From assembly GCA_963932465.1 (NCBI GenBank), contig OZ010793.1:366882459-366946458 (forward strand): a stretch of DNA of 64,000 nt. Direction: 5' to 3'. This DNA is from Maratus speciosus. Its lineage: Eukaryota; Arthropoda; Arachnida; Araneae; Salticidae. The notes beneath the pieces were generated by a model. The model was not told the origin of the DNA and searched no databases. It was given only the letters and a program-made list of their open reading frames with translations. Positions 23,122 through 32,027 of this stretch are shown in pieces (within the stretch, counting starts at the first letter, position 1; each line of letters starts with the position of its first letter). A program made the position numbers and the translations under genes.

Positions 23122-23373
23122 TGTTGAAAATAATCACAGCATTACATTAAATTCTTATTAATTTCTTTTTGTACAACTATGTTTCTTGTGATTGGTTGTT
23201 TAATGTAGCTTTCTTTCACGGCCGCAAATTCTCTGCCATGGGCCTTGCAAAATCTATAAATACCTGTAAATTTTCTGTTTTCTTTCAGTATGTTTGTGTA
23301 ATTGTTCTTGTTAATATCAAATATACTCACTTCGATCCACGTCTTTATGTCTGCCTTTTTATTTATTTTAACA
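23122..23373 (+). repeat. 5' LTR of copia element
   Basis: 252 bp, TG...CA ends. A TATAAATA box lies at 23255-23262 and would drive plus-strand transcription. It differs from the 3' LTR at three positions (c/t, g/a, g/t, all in the first 110 bases). Immediately downstream, 'gcagagcgttgg' at 23374 may be the primer-binding region: GCAGAG agrees with a match to the 3' acceptor stem of initiator tRNA-Met, but the rest matches poorly. Confidence 0.92.
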
Positions 23374-23509
23374 GCAGAGCGTTGGTTCTAACAAGTGTTG
23401 AAATGAGCTGCGAGACATACTGACGCCGTTATCTTTCTGTTTTTCATTTCTGCTGGGATTTTGAGTGAAAAAGATTTTATCTTTCTTTTTATATATTTTA
23501 TTGAGCAGA

Positions 23510-23890
23510 ATGGATTCTTCAAAAGATGTTTACGGTATCCCTCTTTTTGAAGGTGATGGAAAAGTTTTTTCGGTATGGAAACGAAGAGTAATGGCAATTT
23601 TTGCTGCTAAAGAATTGGAAAAATTCCTGGAAAATGAAGCAGCTCTAGACAATGCCGCCGATGTCGTGAAAGCAAAAAAGGCTTACGCTTTATTATTATC
23701 ATTATTAAGTGATAATGTTCTTGCATCACTTCAAGATGAAAATACAGCTCATAAAATATGGAATAAATTAGAACGCACTTATGATACAAAGCGTGCAGTG
23801 AATCAAATTTTAATTCGGAAGAGATTGGCAACGATTAAGAAAGATCGTACAGTTTCTATGAGAAATCACATTGATGAAATAAATAAATAA
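23510..23890 (+). pseudogene. copia gag N-terminal part, ended by premature TAA
   Basis: Starts at ATG 23510 (MDSSKDVYGIPLFEG...). An upstream in-frame ATG at 23465 would add 15 hydrophobic residues and is less likely. This is the copia Gag (UBN2/DUF4219-like) start: the target-substrate-like LFEGDGKVFSVWKRRVMAIF region, then the AHKIWNKLERTYDTK helix. A TAA at 23888-23890 lies within an AAATAAATAAATAA string, which suggests a small replication or substitution error. Translation continues in the same frame from 23891 to 27259 with no other stop, so this single codon is the only obvious coding lesion. Confidence 0.85.
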
Positions 23891-23950
23891 ATTTCGGATC
23901 TTAAGCTGTCTGGGGCAGAAGTTAATGAAACGGATACTATTGTTTATATT

Positions 23951-26900
23951 TTGATGTCATTGCCTCAGGAATTTGAAAATGTTAAGATTGCTTTAGAAAA
24001 CCAACCGAATTCTGTTTTGACATTAGATTTCGTGACACAAAGATTATTAGATGCTGAAGCACTTCTTTTGGATTCAAAGAAAGAAAAAGTATATACTAAG
24101 GCTGCTCATGATAATACTGCATTTGTGTCAACTCGCAAAGAATTCTTTTGCAAAATTTGCAACTCTAAAGGGCATACAACGAAATATTGTAGAAAGAAAA
24201 TTACTTGCCATTCTTGTGGAAAATTCGGACACGTAAAACGTAACTGTAAAGCTGTTAAAAATTCAAATGAAGAAAAATTTGCCTCTTCAGCTGTTTCTTT
24301 CGTTGCTGGAAATGCTTCCAGGAAACGGAATGAATTTATAGTAGATTCCGGAGCAACTTCCCATATGTGTTCTAATGAGAATTATTTCGCATCCTTAGTA
24401 CCTTCTTCAGGAACTATTAAATGCGCATCAAAATCAACGAATCTAGAAATCAAAGGTATTGGAAATATTAATGGAAAACTGTCAAATGGAATGGAAATTA
24501 CTTTAAAGGATGTCCTTTATGTTCCAGACTTAAACGGGCAACTCCTTTCCGTTAGGAAAATTGAAAGTGCAAATTATACAGTTATTTTCAAGAACCAAAA
24601 AGTATTTATCGAAAAAGGAAGAAACCGTTTTTACTTCGGTGAACGGGATTTGAATGGACAATACGTAAGTGACTTTGTCCCTGTTTACGAAACCGTTCTT
24701 ACTTCAAAGAAAAATCATTGTGATATCTGGCATCGCAGACTTGGTCATCCGAGTGACAAAGTATTGAAAGATATGAAGCTTCCGGTACCTGATTCTTTTT
24801 GTGATATTTGTGCTCGGGCAAAACAGAGTGCAACACCAATGGGAAGAGGACCAAGAAAAAGAGAAACCAAGCCAATGACTTTGATTCATAGTGACATTTG
24901 TGGACCTATTTTTCCGACAACCTTTTCTGGCGAGTGCTATTTTATGACTCTTATCGATGATTTTTCTCGTTTTACTGAAGTACGTTTACTGAAACATAAA
25001 AGTGAAGTCTCAGAAGAATTAAAAATGTTCTTAAAATCCAACCCTACAGTGAAGAAAATTAGATGTGAATACGGGAAGGAATATTTTTCTAATGATTTAG
25101 TGAATTTTACTAGAGATCTTGGTATAGTGATAGATCCCGCTCCTCCATACACGCAATCTTTGAATGGAGTAGCTGAACGCTGCAATAGGTCGCTTCTGAA
25201 TATAGGACGTGCTTTGATTGCTGAATCAAATTTACCAAAGACTTTTTGGGGTCAAGCTATCCTTTCAGCAGCTTACTTGAAAAACCGAATGCCAAGCAGC
25301 ACTATTGAGAACAAAACTCCGTACTTCCTGAAATATGGAGAAGAAGCCGATTTCAAGCACATACGTGTTTTTGGATGCAGTGCTTACATGTTAATTCCTT
25401 CCGTTCATCGAAAGAAGCTTGACGATAGGTCTAAACAAATGATCTTCATTGGTTATTCTTCAATGGGATATAGATTACTAGATCCTGAAACGAAACGCAT
25501 AACTGTATCAAGAAATGTGAAATTCGACGAAGAGAAAAAGGAAAATGTTCAGTCGAAACAATACATTCTAGAAAATTCAGAACCAGTCGATAATGAAATT
25601 GATCCAGATGTTCTAGAAAATACGAGTGATGAATTAGATGATCCTGAAGAGAAAGAAGACAAAACAAGAAAATCTGAAAGATTTAAAAAGCAACCTGTAC
25701 GGTATCCAGATCCTGAAGTTTACGAAGCATTACTTTGCCAACAAGAAACATTAACGTTTGATGATATCAAATCCCTCCCTAGTGATGAACAACGCTTGTG
25801 GAAAGAAGCTATGGACGCGGAGATTGAAAGTATGAAAATCAACGATGTCTGGGATCTTGAAAAATTACCACCTGACAAACGACCTATTTCCTGCAAATGG
25901 GTATTTACCCTCAAAAGAGATGGTCGACATAAGGCGAGACTCGTAGCTCGTGGATTTATGCAAAAAGAAGGGCTAGACTATAGTGAAACCTTTTCCCCTG
26001 TAATAAGTATGCCAGCTTTACGTTTGGTTCTTATTTTGATTTTAAATGAAGACTTATATGCATCTGTGTTAGATGTTAAAACAGCGTTCCTGAATGGTAA
26101 GTTAAATGAACTTGTTTTTATGGATCAGCCGCAAGGCTATGATGATAAAAGTGGGCGAAAGTGTAAACTTAAAAGAAGTTTATATGGTTTAAAACAAGCC
26201 CCACGACAATGGTTTGAAAGGTTTCATGAATTTATTTCAAAGTTAAATTTTAAATCTTGTGATAATGAACCTTGTATTTTTATTCGGTATAATAATGATC
26301 ATAAAATAATTATTGCTTTGTATGTAGATGATATGTTAATTGCAGGTTCAGATGTAAATGAAACTAATGTAGTTATTTCCCTATTACATAACGAGTTTCA
26401 CATGTCAAAATCGCAAAGTGTTTCAGAATTTCTAGGAATTCAAATGAAATTCAATTCTGATAGTTTAATAATGGATCAAGAGTCTTACATAATTAAATTG
26501 TTAAGTAAGTTTAATATGCTAGATTGTAAACCCAGTGACATTCCTATTTCTCCTAAGTCCACCCCATCTGATTTCAAAAATGGTAAACCTTTTAATGGCC
26601 CATATCGTGAACTTGTAGGTTGTTTATTATATTTAGCTTATATTTCTCGACCTGATATTTTGTATGCTATTAACTGTTTAAGTCAATTGCAAGAAAATCC
26701 TACTGAAATTGCTTGGAAAGCACTTAAGAAAATCTTAAGATATTTAAAAGAAACATTGTCTTTAAAACTTGTGTATAAAAAGCAAAATTCTGGTCCTAAA
26801 TTATCCATGTATGTTGATGCTGATTGGGGGGCTAACACAAATGACCGCAAATCAGTAACAGGTTATATTTTAATGTTTTGTAACATGCCTGTTCTGTGGT

Positions 26901-27259
26901 GTTGTAATAAACAAAAATCAGTTGCTTTATCGTCAACTGAAGCTGAAGTCATTGCTTTAACTAAAAGTTTGCAAGACTTGTTATGGTTTAAAAATATTGC
27001 TAGTGAAATTGTAAATATTAAGGATTTAGTAATTTTTGAGGATAATCAATCATGTATAAAATGTATCAGTAATGAGAGTAATTATGGTAGAATGAAACAC
27101 ATTGATATCAAATTGAAATTTGTTCGCAATATTATAAAAGAAAATAACATCAAAATTGAATATGTTCCTACGAATATGCAAATTGCTGATTTATTTACAA
27201 AGGCATTACCTAAAGTTAAATTTTATGAACTATTATTTCTTTGTTGTTTGTACAAGTAA
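23951..27259 (+). CDS. copia Gag-Pol polyprotein (rest of gag, PR, IN, RT, RNase H)
   Basis: Open from 23891; the first Met is at 23951 (1,102 codons). Domains in order: end of Gag; two CCHC zinc knuckles (CKICNSKGHTTKYC, about residue 67; CHSCGKFGHVKRNC, about 85); aspartic protease VDSGATSH (about 131); the GAG-pre-integrase HRRLGHPS; integrase core with HSDICGP (about 313), CEYGKEY (about 371) and LNGVAER. RT follows with ARLVARGF, LDVKTAFLNG, LYGLKQAPRQW and the catalytic LYVDDML (about 790); then RNase H with YVDADWG, SSTEAEVIAL and ADLFTKALP. Size and order are normal for arthropod copia. Oddity: the second integrase catalytic acidic residue, normally Asp before N-G-x-E, is Glu here. 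The element uses its own LTR promoter and copies itself through an RNA intermediate in cytoplasmic particles. Confidence 0.93.
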   Translation: MMSLPQEFENVKIALENQPNSVLTLDFVTQRLLDAEALLLDSKKEKVYTKAAHDNTAFVSTRKEFFCKICNSKGHTTKYCRKKITCHSCGKFGHVKRNCKAVKNSNEEKFASSAVSFVAGNASRKRNEFIVDSGATSHMCSNENYFASLVPSSGTIKCASKSTNLEIKGIGNINGKLSNGMEITLKDVLYVPDLNGQLLSVRKIESANYTVIFKNQKVFIEKGRNRFYFGERDLNGQYVSDFVPVYETVLTSKKNHCDIWHRRLGHPSDKVLKDMKLPVPDSFCDICARAKQSATPMGRGPRKRETKPMTLIHSDICGPIFPTTFSGECYFMTLIDDFSRFTEVRLLKHKSEVSEELKMFLKSNPTVKKIRCEYGKEYFSNDLVNFTRDLGIVIDPAPPYTQSLNGVAERCNRSLLNIGRALIAESNLPKTFWGQAILSAAYLKNRMPSSTIENKTPYFLKYGEEADFKHIRVFGCSAYMLIPSVHRKKLDDRSKQMIFIGYSSMGYRLLDPETKRITVSRNVKFDEEKKENVQSKQYILENSEPVDNEIDPDVLENTSDELDDPEEKEDKTRKSERFKKQPVRYPDPEVYEALLCQQETLTFDDIKSLPSDEQRLWKEAMDAEIESMKINDVWDLEKLPPDKRPISCKWVFTLKRDGRHKARLVARGFMQKEGLDYSETFSPVISMPALRLVLILILNEDLYASVLDVKTAFLNGKLNELVFMDQPQGYDDKSGRKCKLKRSLYGLKQAPRQWFERFHEFISKLNFKSCDNEPCIFIRYNNDHKIIIALYVDDMLIAGSDVNETNVVISLLHNEFHMSKSQSVSEFLGIQMKFNSDSLIMDQESYIIKLLSKFNMLDCKPSDIPISPKSTPSDFKNGKPFNGPYRELVGCLLYLAYISRPDILYAINCLSQLQENPTEIAWKALKKILRYLKETLSLKLVYKKQNSGPKLSMYVDADWGANTNDRKSVTGYILMFCNMPVLWCCNKQKSVALSSTEAEVIALTKSLQDLLWFKNIASEIVNIKDLVIFEDNQSCIKCISNESNYGRMKHIDIKLKFVRNIIKENNIKIEYVPTNMQIADLFTKALPKVKFYELLFLCCLYK

Positions 27260-27332
27260 TGTTTAAATTGTGTCATATTATTATTAATGATTGATTTCAA
27301 GAAATTTCTTTGTTTTCTGATGTAATGCTAGA

Positions 27333-27343
27333 TTATGGGCGGC
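27333..27343 (+). promoter_or_regulatory. Polypurine-tract-like site before 3' LTR
   Basis: The sequence 'ttatgggcggc' abuts the first TG of the 3' LTR. It is the G-rich stretch where plus-strand DNA synthesis would be primed. It is short and interrupted by C, as in many copia elements. Confidence 0.6.
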
Positions 27344-27595
27344 TGTTGAAAATAATCACAGCATTACATTAAATTCTTATTAATTTCTTTTTGTACAACT
27401 ATGTTTTTTGTGATTGGTTGTTTAATGTAACTTTCTTTCACGGCCTCAAATTCTCTGCCATGGGCCTTGCAAAATCTATAAATACCTGTAAATTTTCTGT
27501 TTTCTTTCAGTATGTTTGTGTAATTGTTCTTGTTAATATCAAATATACTCACTTCGATCCACGTCTTTATGTCTGCCTTTTTATTTATTTTAACA
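27344..27595 (+). repeat. 3' LTR of copia element
   Basis: 252 bp, identical in length to the 5' LTR and different at three sites. TG...CA ends, followed by the second GTATC of the target duplication. Open frames on both strands across each LTR repeat because the LTRs are duplicates; they are not genes. Confidence 0.92.
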
Positions 27596-27712
27596 GTATC
27601 AATGTGAGATCGGTGATAATCAGCCTGAGCCCAAGAAAGTTTTATCGGCACTGTGGTGACATGTCTTCGAGCTTCGATGGTTGAGAAATCTTTTGGAAGC
27701 AAACGAAGATAT

Positions 27713-27973
27713 ATTCCACTCAGTGGCGTGGCGTCCGGTCATCGCTGGATGCGGCGATGACCAAGCAATATTTTAAAACTCTTAATAAGCTTTTAAAACT
27801 CTACGATCCAGTTTTAGCAGAACATTTGGAGTTCATGTATAAGTGAAGGTAAGATTTAAAGTTTCTTTTTTGAACATTCAACCATTGAATTTTAGAGTTA
27901 ATAATTTTTCATCACAAACTTAAATAATTGCGATGACCACCGAAAATTTTCACGCCACGCCACTGGTTCCACT
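27713..27973. mobile_element. 245-bp hAT MITE inside the transposase-like gene
   Basis: Unit 27721-27965 starts CAGTGGCGTGGCGT and ends ACGCCACGCCACTG. The flanking octamers ATTCCACT (27713-27720) and GTTCCACT (27966-27973) differ at one base. A second paired block 'ggtcatcgc' / 'gcgatgacc' lies near each end. Removing the unit plus one octamer rejoins the minus-strand coding sequence, with residues FTINRSG continuing into IYLRLLPKD. The CAGTGGCG ends and 8-bp duplication indicate hAT. The minor TSD difference makes it older than the copia insertion. Confidence 0.8.
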
Positions 27974-29499
27974 CCTGTTTATTGTAAAACCAATCTTTTT
28001 CAGTTCTGCAGCCAAGTCATCAAGAGTTTTGACACTTCGTATTGACTCGCTTCTTCTTTTTTGCATCTACAGCGCTTCCAATAATAGTTATTTCTGCTAT
28101 TGCCTTAAGCAATAATGGTTGATCTACATTTAAACTTGGTCTTCCTACTGATTCCCTCAAAGATAATATTTTTTTTAATGTCTGGATTATCATGGCAGAT
28201 TTCTTCAAGCTTTGCTCTTTTGGTGGTTAGATGTTTTCTTTGGTATTCAGCATTTTGTCGTTTCCTTTTTAAGGATTGTTTTTCTTTTTATTAGATCACT
28301 GGAAACCTTAATTATTTGTTTTTGAATTTGAGATACATTGTTTTCAATTCCATTGGATTACATTTCATTTTTAGTAAGGTACACAATTTGAAAACAGAAG
28401 ATTATCTGCTACAAAACTTACATATTTTTTAATTTTTTCCCCCATGGATGCATTAATTTTCGAGTTATTTGAAAAGAAAAAATAAGGTTTAGCTTGGCTA
28501 CGCCATATTTAAAAAGTAATAACTCGTTTTTTGACATTTCCTTGGCCTTTATGCCATACTGACCCAGTTTCCCCAAGGGTACACGGTCATTTTATCTTAT
28601 CTGTCTTTTTTTCAATTTTTACAAGTAATTATGTAAACTTAAAGTTATGATAAAATATACGTAAAATTTAAAGAATAAATTGATTATAATTACCTTTATA
28701 AAATAATCAAGTAAGACTGATTTCTTTTTGGTTGCCTTACGCAGTTCGTCCTCAATTCTTTTTAGCACCAATACCTCTAAATCCTTGTCAGTTTTAGAAG
28801 ACTTTTTGTACTGCCGCCACACATCATTAGTTTTACATTAGATATCCTTCAAAGGTTTATCTGATGCAGACTTTTTGAAACTTTCAAAAAGTTTTTATAC
28901 AAGATTTCTCGACATGAAGACATATTTCTGATTTTATTTATTTTAAACACCATTACACTACAGTACTGAGAGGTTTTCAAAACTCACGAGACACCAGACA
29001 GTAGAGCAGTTGGTCACTATGGTTATGTGGTTCAACCACTTGACTGAGGAGGGGTGGAAACAAAGAAGATGGAATTTTACTTGCGTTTTGGAAGCTTTCC
29101 CGGAAAACTCATACTGTCAAAATACAACATATCGCATCGGTCCATTCAATTCTATTCTATTCTCCCAATTGGAAATAGTAGTAAGTTCTCAGAGATAATA
29201 AGCCCTCATGCATCAAACATGAACAGTAACCTCTAGATAAAAGAGATCGTTTATGTTTTCCTTGTGCGGTCAAAATAGCTGACATCAGAACTTCAAGCTT
29301 AATATTCTTTTAGTATTTCTTTTTTTTTTTTTCAATTAGAAATTTTTAATAGTTTTTTTTTTTAACAAATTAAGAGATTTTGAAAATGTCTTACGTAAAC
29401 ATCATTCAAACACCCCCTCCCACCTTGTCTGCAAAAATAAGCAAATCGCTAACCCCCTCACCCCCCTCTTAGGTGCTTACGTAATGTTTGAACGGACCC

Positions 29500-30330
29500 A
29501 AAATTAACTATTTAAGGAGGGATTAAAAAATCGATACACAGATTTGCTTGTAATAGAGTTTTACGTGATTAAAATCCAAAATCGAGGAAGTATCTAAAAA
29601 ATTAAGACGCAAGGAGCATTTTAAAATTTTGTTTTAAAATTTAATTTTTTTTAAAAGATCTTAAAATTATAATAAGATTGGAAATTTCTTTTAAGGAGTT
29701 CTATATACTTGTGGTGAAATGTATACTATTTGCACAAAATTTCAAATCTTTATTATGAAAATTAAAAGAATTTTTTTTAAACGTCCATCGTCCCCTTAGG
29801 AGAATATAGGTGTACAATGTATCATTTCCTGTAAAATGCCTTTAAAATTAATTTTTTTTCTCCTTTGAATTTTGGACTATAAAAGGTAAAGTTGCTAACA
29901 TATACTTTTATTTCTGTATATTTCACAGGATGCATGATTGAGTATTTCAGTTTTCTTATTACTGCTTAAAAAAATATCATTTCCCCATTTATGTAGTACC
30001 TTATTGATAAAAAGAATATATTTATATCGCAAAATCAGGTAAGATTTCAGGATTACAGGCCGGAAGGACTTTTTGTAATTCTAGCATATCAGTAAGTGGG
30101 TTAAAAATACATTGCGAAATTCCATCTTTACATACAAAAACCAGGTTGAGTTAAATAGTAGATTTAATAATACTTTTCTTTTTAGAATTTTTATACAATT
30201 TTGTAAATTAAATGAAAAAAAAAAACTATTATTTTCCAAACAATTTTAATTAAATAATTCATTAATGTATAAAAATTAAATTTTACCGTACAGATTACTG
30301 TTTCTAATATAAACAAAATATAACGATATC
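29500..30330. other. Non-coding AT-rich stretch
   Basis: No gene, inverted repeat or tandem repeat was recognised. The stretch is AT-rich with short A and T runs. Confidence 0.5.
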
Positions 30331-30797
30331 TACCGGTTATCCTAAAAAAAACTGACTGATTTTAAAATTTAATAACTCGCAAAGGGCGACAGATATTTAA
30401 AAAACTCTTGCAGGAAAATTATGTATAATGTCACGAGTTTTTTTTTTCTTTTTTACCGTGATTTTTGAATTTAGTTAGAATTACAAACAATGGATGGCGC
30501 TGCAAGCAACAACCGCTAAATTCAATTTGGATTTTTTGGCCTTTCTCTATTCCCATGCTAAAAAAGGAGATTAAAATGTATTGAGTGGGTTCCGGAGGAC
30601 AAAAAAATCGGGCCTGGATTTAGCGCATATTGCTCACAGTGCCATCTATTGTTTGTAATTCGAACTAAATTCGAGAATCACATTTAAAAAACTCCTGACA
30701 TCATACATAACGCTCCTGCAAGAATTTTTATATACCTGTCACCGTTTGCAAGCTATTGAATTTTAAAATCCGTCTGCCCTTTTCAGGACACCCGATA
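30331..30797. mobile_element. MITE with ~190-bp inverted arms, TA target site
   Basis: Unit 30333-30795 (463 bp) lies between TA dinucleotides. The left arm begins CCGGTTATCC. The right arm, reversed, begins TCGGGTGTCC. The arms then share 'gattttaaaatt.aata.ct.gcaaa', 'gtgacag/gcgacag', 'cttgcaggag/cttgcaggaa', 'ttatgtat', 'gaatttagtt' and 'attacaaacaat'. The central ~100 bp is unpaired and GC-richer. A TA duplication suggests Tc1/mariner-derived, but the ends alone do not prove it. Confidence 0.65.
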
Positions 30798-32027
30798 GAT
30801 GAAGGGAAGAAAAAGCAACAGGATGACCTTGGTTCATTTTGTTGAACTGTGTAATCGCTGACAGAAAAAACTAAAAAAACTTTTTGTGATCTAAGTTCAA
30901 AACTTTAAACTTTCGCTTTCCTCGCTTCGAGAAGATTGCATATTTGCGGTTTTGTCTCTCCCATCTCCTACTTCTACACTGTACATGTAATTATTGTGCG
31001 GACTTCAGCTACGAATAGATTATGACCTTTCTTTTATATATTCTTTTAGAACTCCCTTTGCTGTATTTCTGTGATGTCGTGTTTTAATAGGCTCCGAGAA
31101 GAATTTATTCTCTCGGTGAATCGTCTGTATGACATTATATTATAACCAAGAAGATTTTCATTAAAAATATTGATTGAATATAAAAGTCATCACTTCAACC
31201 ATTCATGACACGAAAATTATAATAAGACAAATTATAAATAATATTATTTCTATTTTTACACTCTAGATAAGCACAGTGAAATATGTTACAACGGTGCAGT
31301 TGCAGATATCTGTTCGATTCTAACGAAAACGGGATTGGGGGTCTAACAGCGCTACTGAGTATAGGTAAGAAATATATTTTCCTGTTTTTTTTCATCTTGT
31401 TGATGATTTTAAAAAGTAAAGAAAAATATGCACACATAAATCTAAATAGAAATATTATTTGTAAAACATTTATTTCTTTTATATTATGCAATTTTATTGA
31501 ACTATCTACCAATTTTTTTTTTTTATTTTTTTTTTTTGATGAGGTTGGTAATATTTTTTATTTTTATATTTGTACCTCTAATTCTTCTTGAGTTGATAAC
31601 TTTGTTTGGAAAACCTATTTATATTTTCCATGCTCAATAGTCTCCATCTTTCCAGTTTCATGGTTTCTACATGCGATGTCATTTTTGAAAACTGTTTTAA
31701 ATATTTATTTTTATTTTTTGGCCCACCAAACTCTTTCTAGATAACGTAAATGTATCATCTATGTGTCATCTTTTCATATTTTATAAACAATTATAATTAA
31801 AAAAAACTGTTAAAAAAATATGCGCGGCGTTCTTTTATTATTTATTACACGATGTGCATTAGGTAAATGAGTTCTCAAATCATCTTTGTGAATATCCAAC
31901 TTTTCGGCGATAAAATAGAGAATTGTATCCATTGTCATAAATGAATTACTGTTAGAATTGAATCATTAACCCTTATAGCCAGAATTTGTTTTCAATTTTG
32001 GGAAAAATTTTCTTTTACGTTAATGAT
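30798..32027. other. Non-coding AT-rich stretch
   Basis: Open frames at 31195-31512 (minus) and 31283-31591 (plus) overlap on opposite strands, are hydrophobic or low in complexity and lack any domain. T-runs lie at 31511-31538. No real gene is supported. Confidence 0.5.

Larger units (their letters stand above)
23117..27600 (+). mobile_element. Ty1/copia LTR retrotransposon, nearly intact
   Basis: Element 23122-27595 (4,474 bp), flanked by GTATC at 23117-23121 and 27596-27600. It has two 252-bp LTRs that begin TGTTGAAA and end TTTTAACA. One long plus-strand gag-pol frame lies between them. A PPT-like 'attatgggcgg' sits directly before the 3' LTR. The gag, protease, integrase, RT, RNase H order is the copia order. 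It lies in the minus-strand transposase-like gene in opposite orientation; taking out the element with one GTATC rejoins codons reading HIDT and QFAV. With LTR divergence of 3/252 the insertion is recent. Confidence 0.95.
21720..28923 (-). pseudogene. Transposase-like gene, broken by copia, MITE, stops and frameshifts
   Basis: Read on the minus strand. A possible N-terminus starts at 28923. A segment ending DYFIK at 28695 is followed by GTAATT, a plausible splice donor. Basic coiled-coil-like coding remnants follow at 28445-28210, then segments at 28208-28060, 28060-27966, 27720-27597, 23121-22960, 22955-22556, 22555-22330 and 22325-21720. Recognisable blocks include SVGRPSLN, AEITIIGSAVDA, ITVDGGPDENPRYQKVI, NAPGRSAYN, VERRMAPLSREL and HDHYGSHLDENGRTIDEE. 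These resemble an uncharacterised invertebrate transposon protein family known to me from many repeats. The Asp in VDGGPDENP, Asn in NAPGRS and Glu in VERRM are candidate DDE/DNE-type residues (inference). Lesions: in-frame TGA after RSAYN, TGA after DQDCI, and frameshifts near 28280, 28065, 22960 and 22325. Ends at TAG 21720-21722. Confidence 0.7.
21431..29499 (-). mobile_element. DNA transposon with decayed DDE-like transposase gene, nested host
   Basis: The left end (21431) reads GGGGTTGTTCAAATATTGCG and then TAAGCA. The right end (29499), reversed, reads GGGTCCGTTCAAACATTACG and then TAAGCA. The inverted repeats match at about 21 of 26 positions, and C-rich blocks with further TACGTAAGC motifs lie just inside both. 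AAAAT abuts both ends and may be part of a target duplication. The 8.07-kb span contains the remains of one minus-strand gene, interrupted by a copia element (23122-27595) and a hAT MITE (27721-27965). Without those the transposon would be about 3.35 kb. Superfamily not assigned. Confidence 0.65.

Noticed and set aside
23142..23423. Frames on both strands repeated at 27364-27702, suggesting a small gene pair
   Set aside because: These are the two copia LTRs; the minus-strand frame at 27364-27702 is a fusion of LTR and transposase-gene sequence.
28619..28822. Independent 67-aa gene
   Set aside because: The N-terminal half fits the decayed transposase-like gene and the C-terminal hydrophobic half is read through a likely intron start.
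31195..31591. 105-aa and 102-aa opposite-strand frames
   Set aside because: AT- and T-run-driven, mutually overlapping and without any domain.
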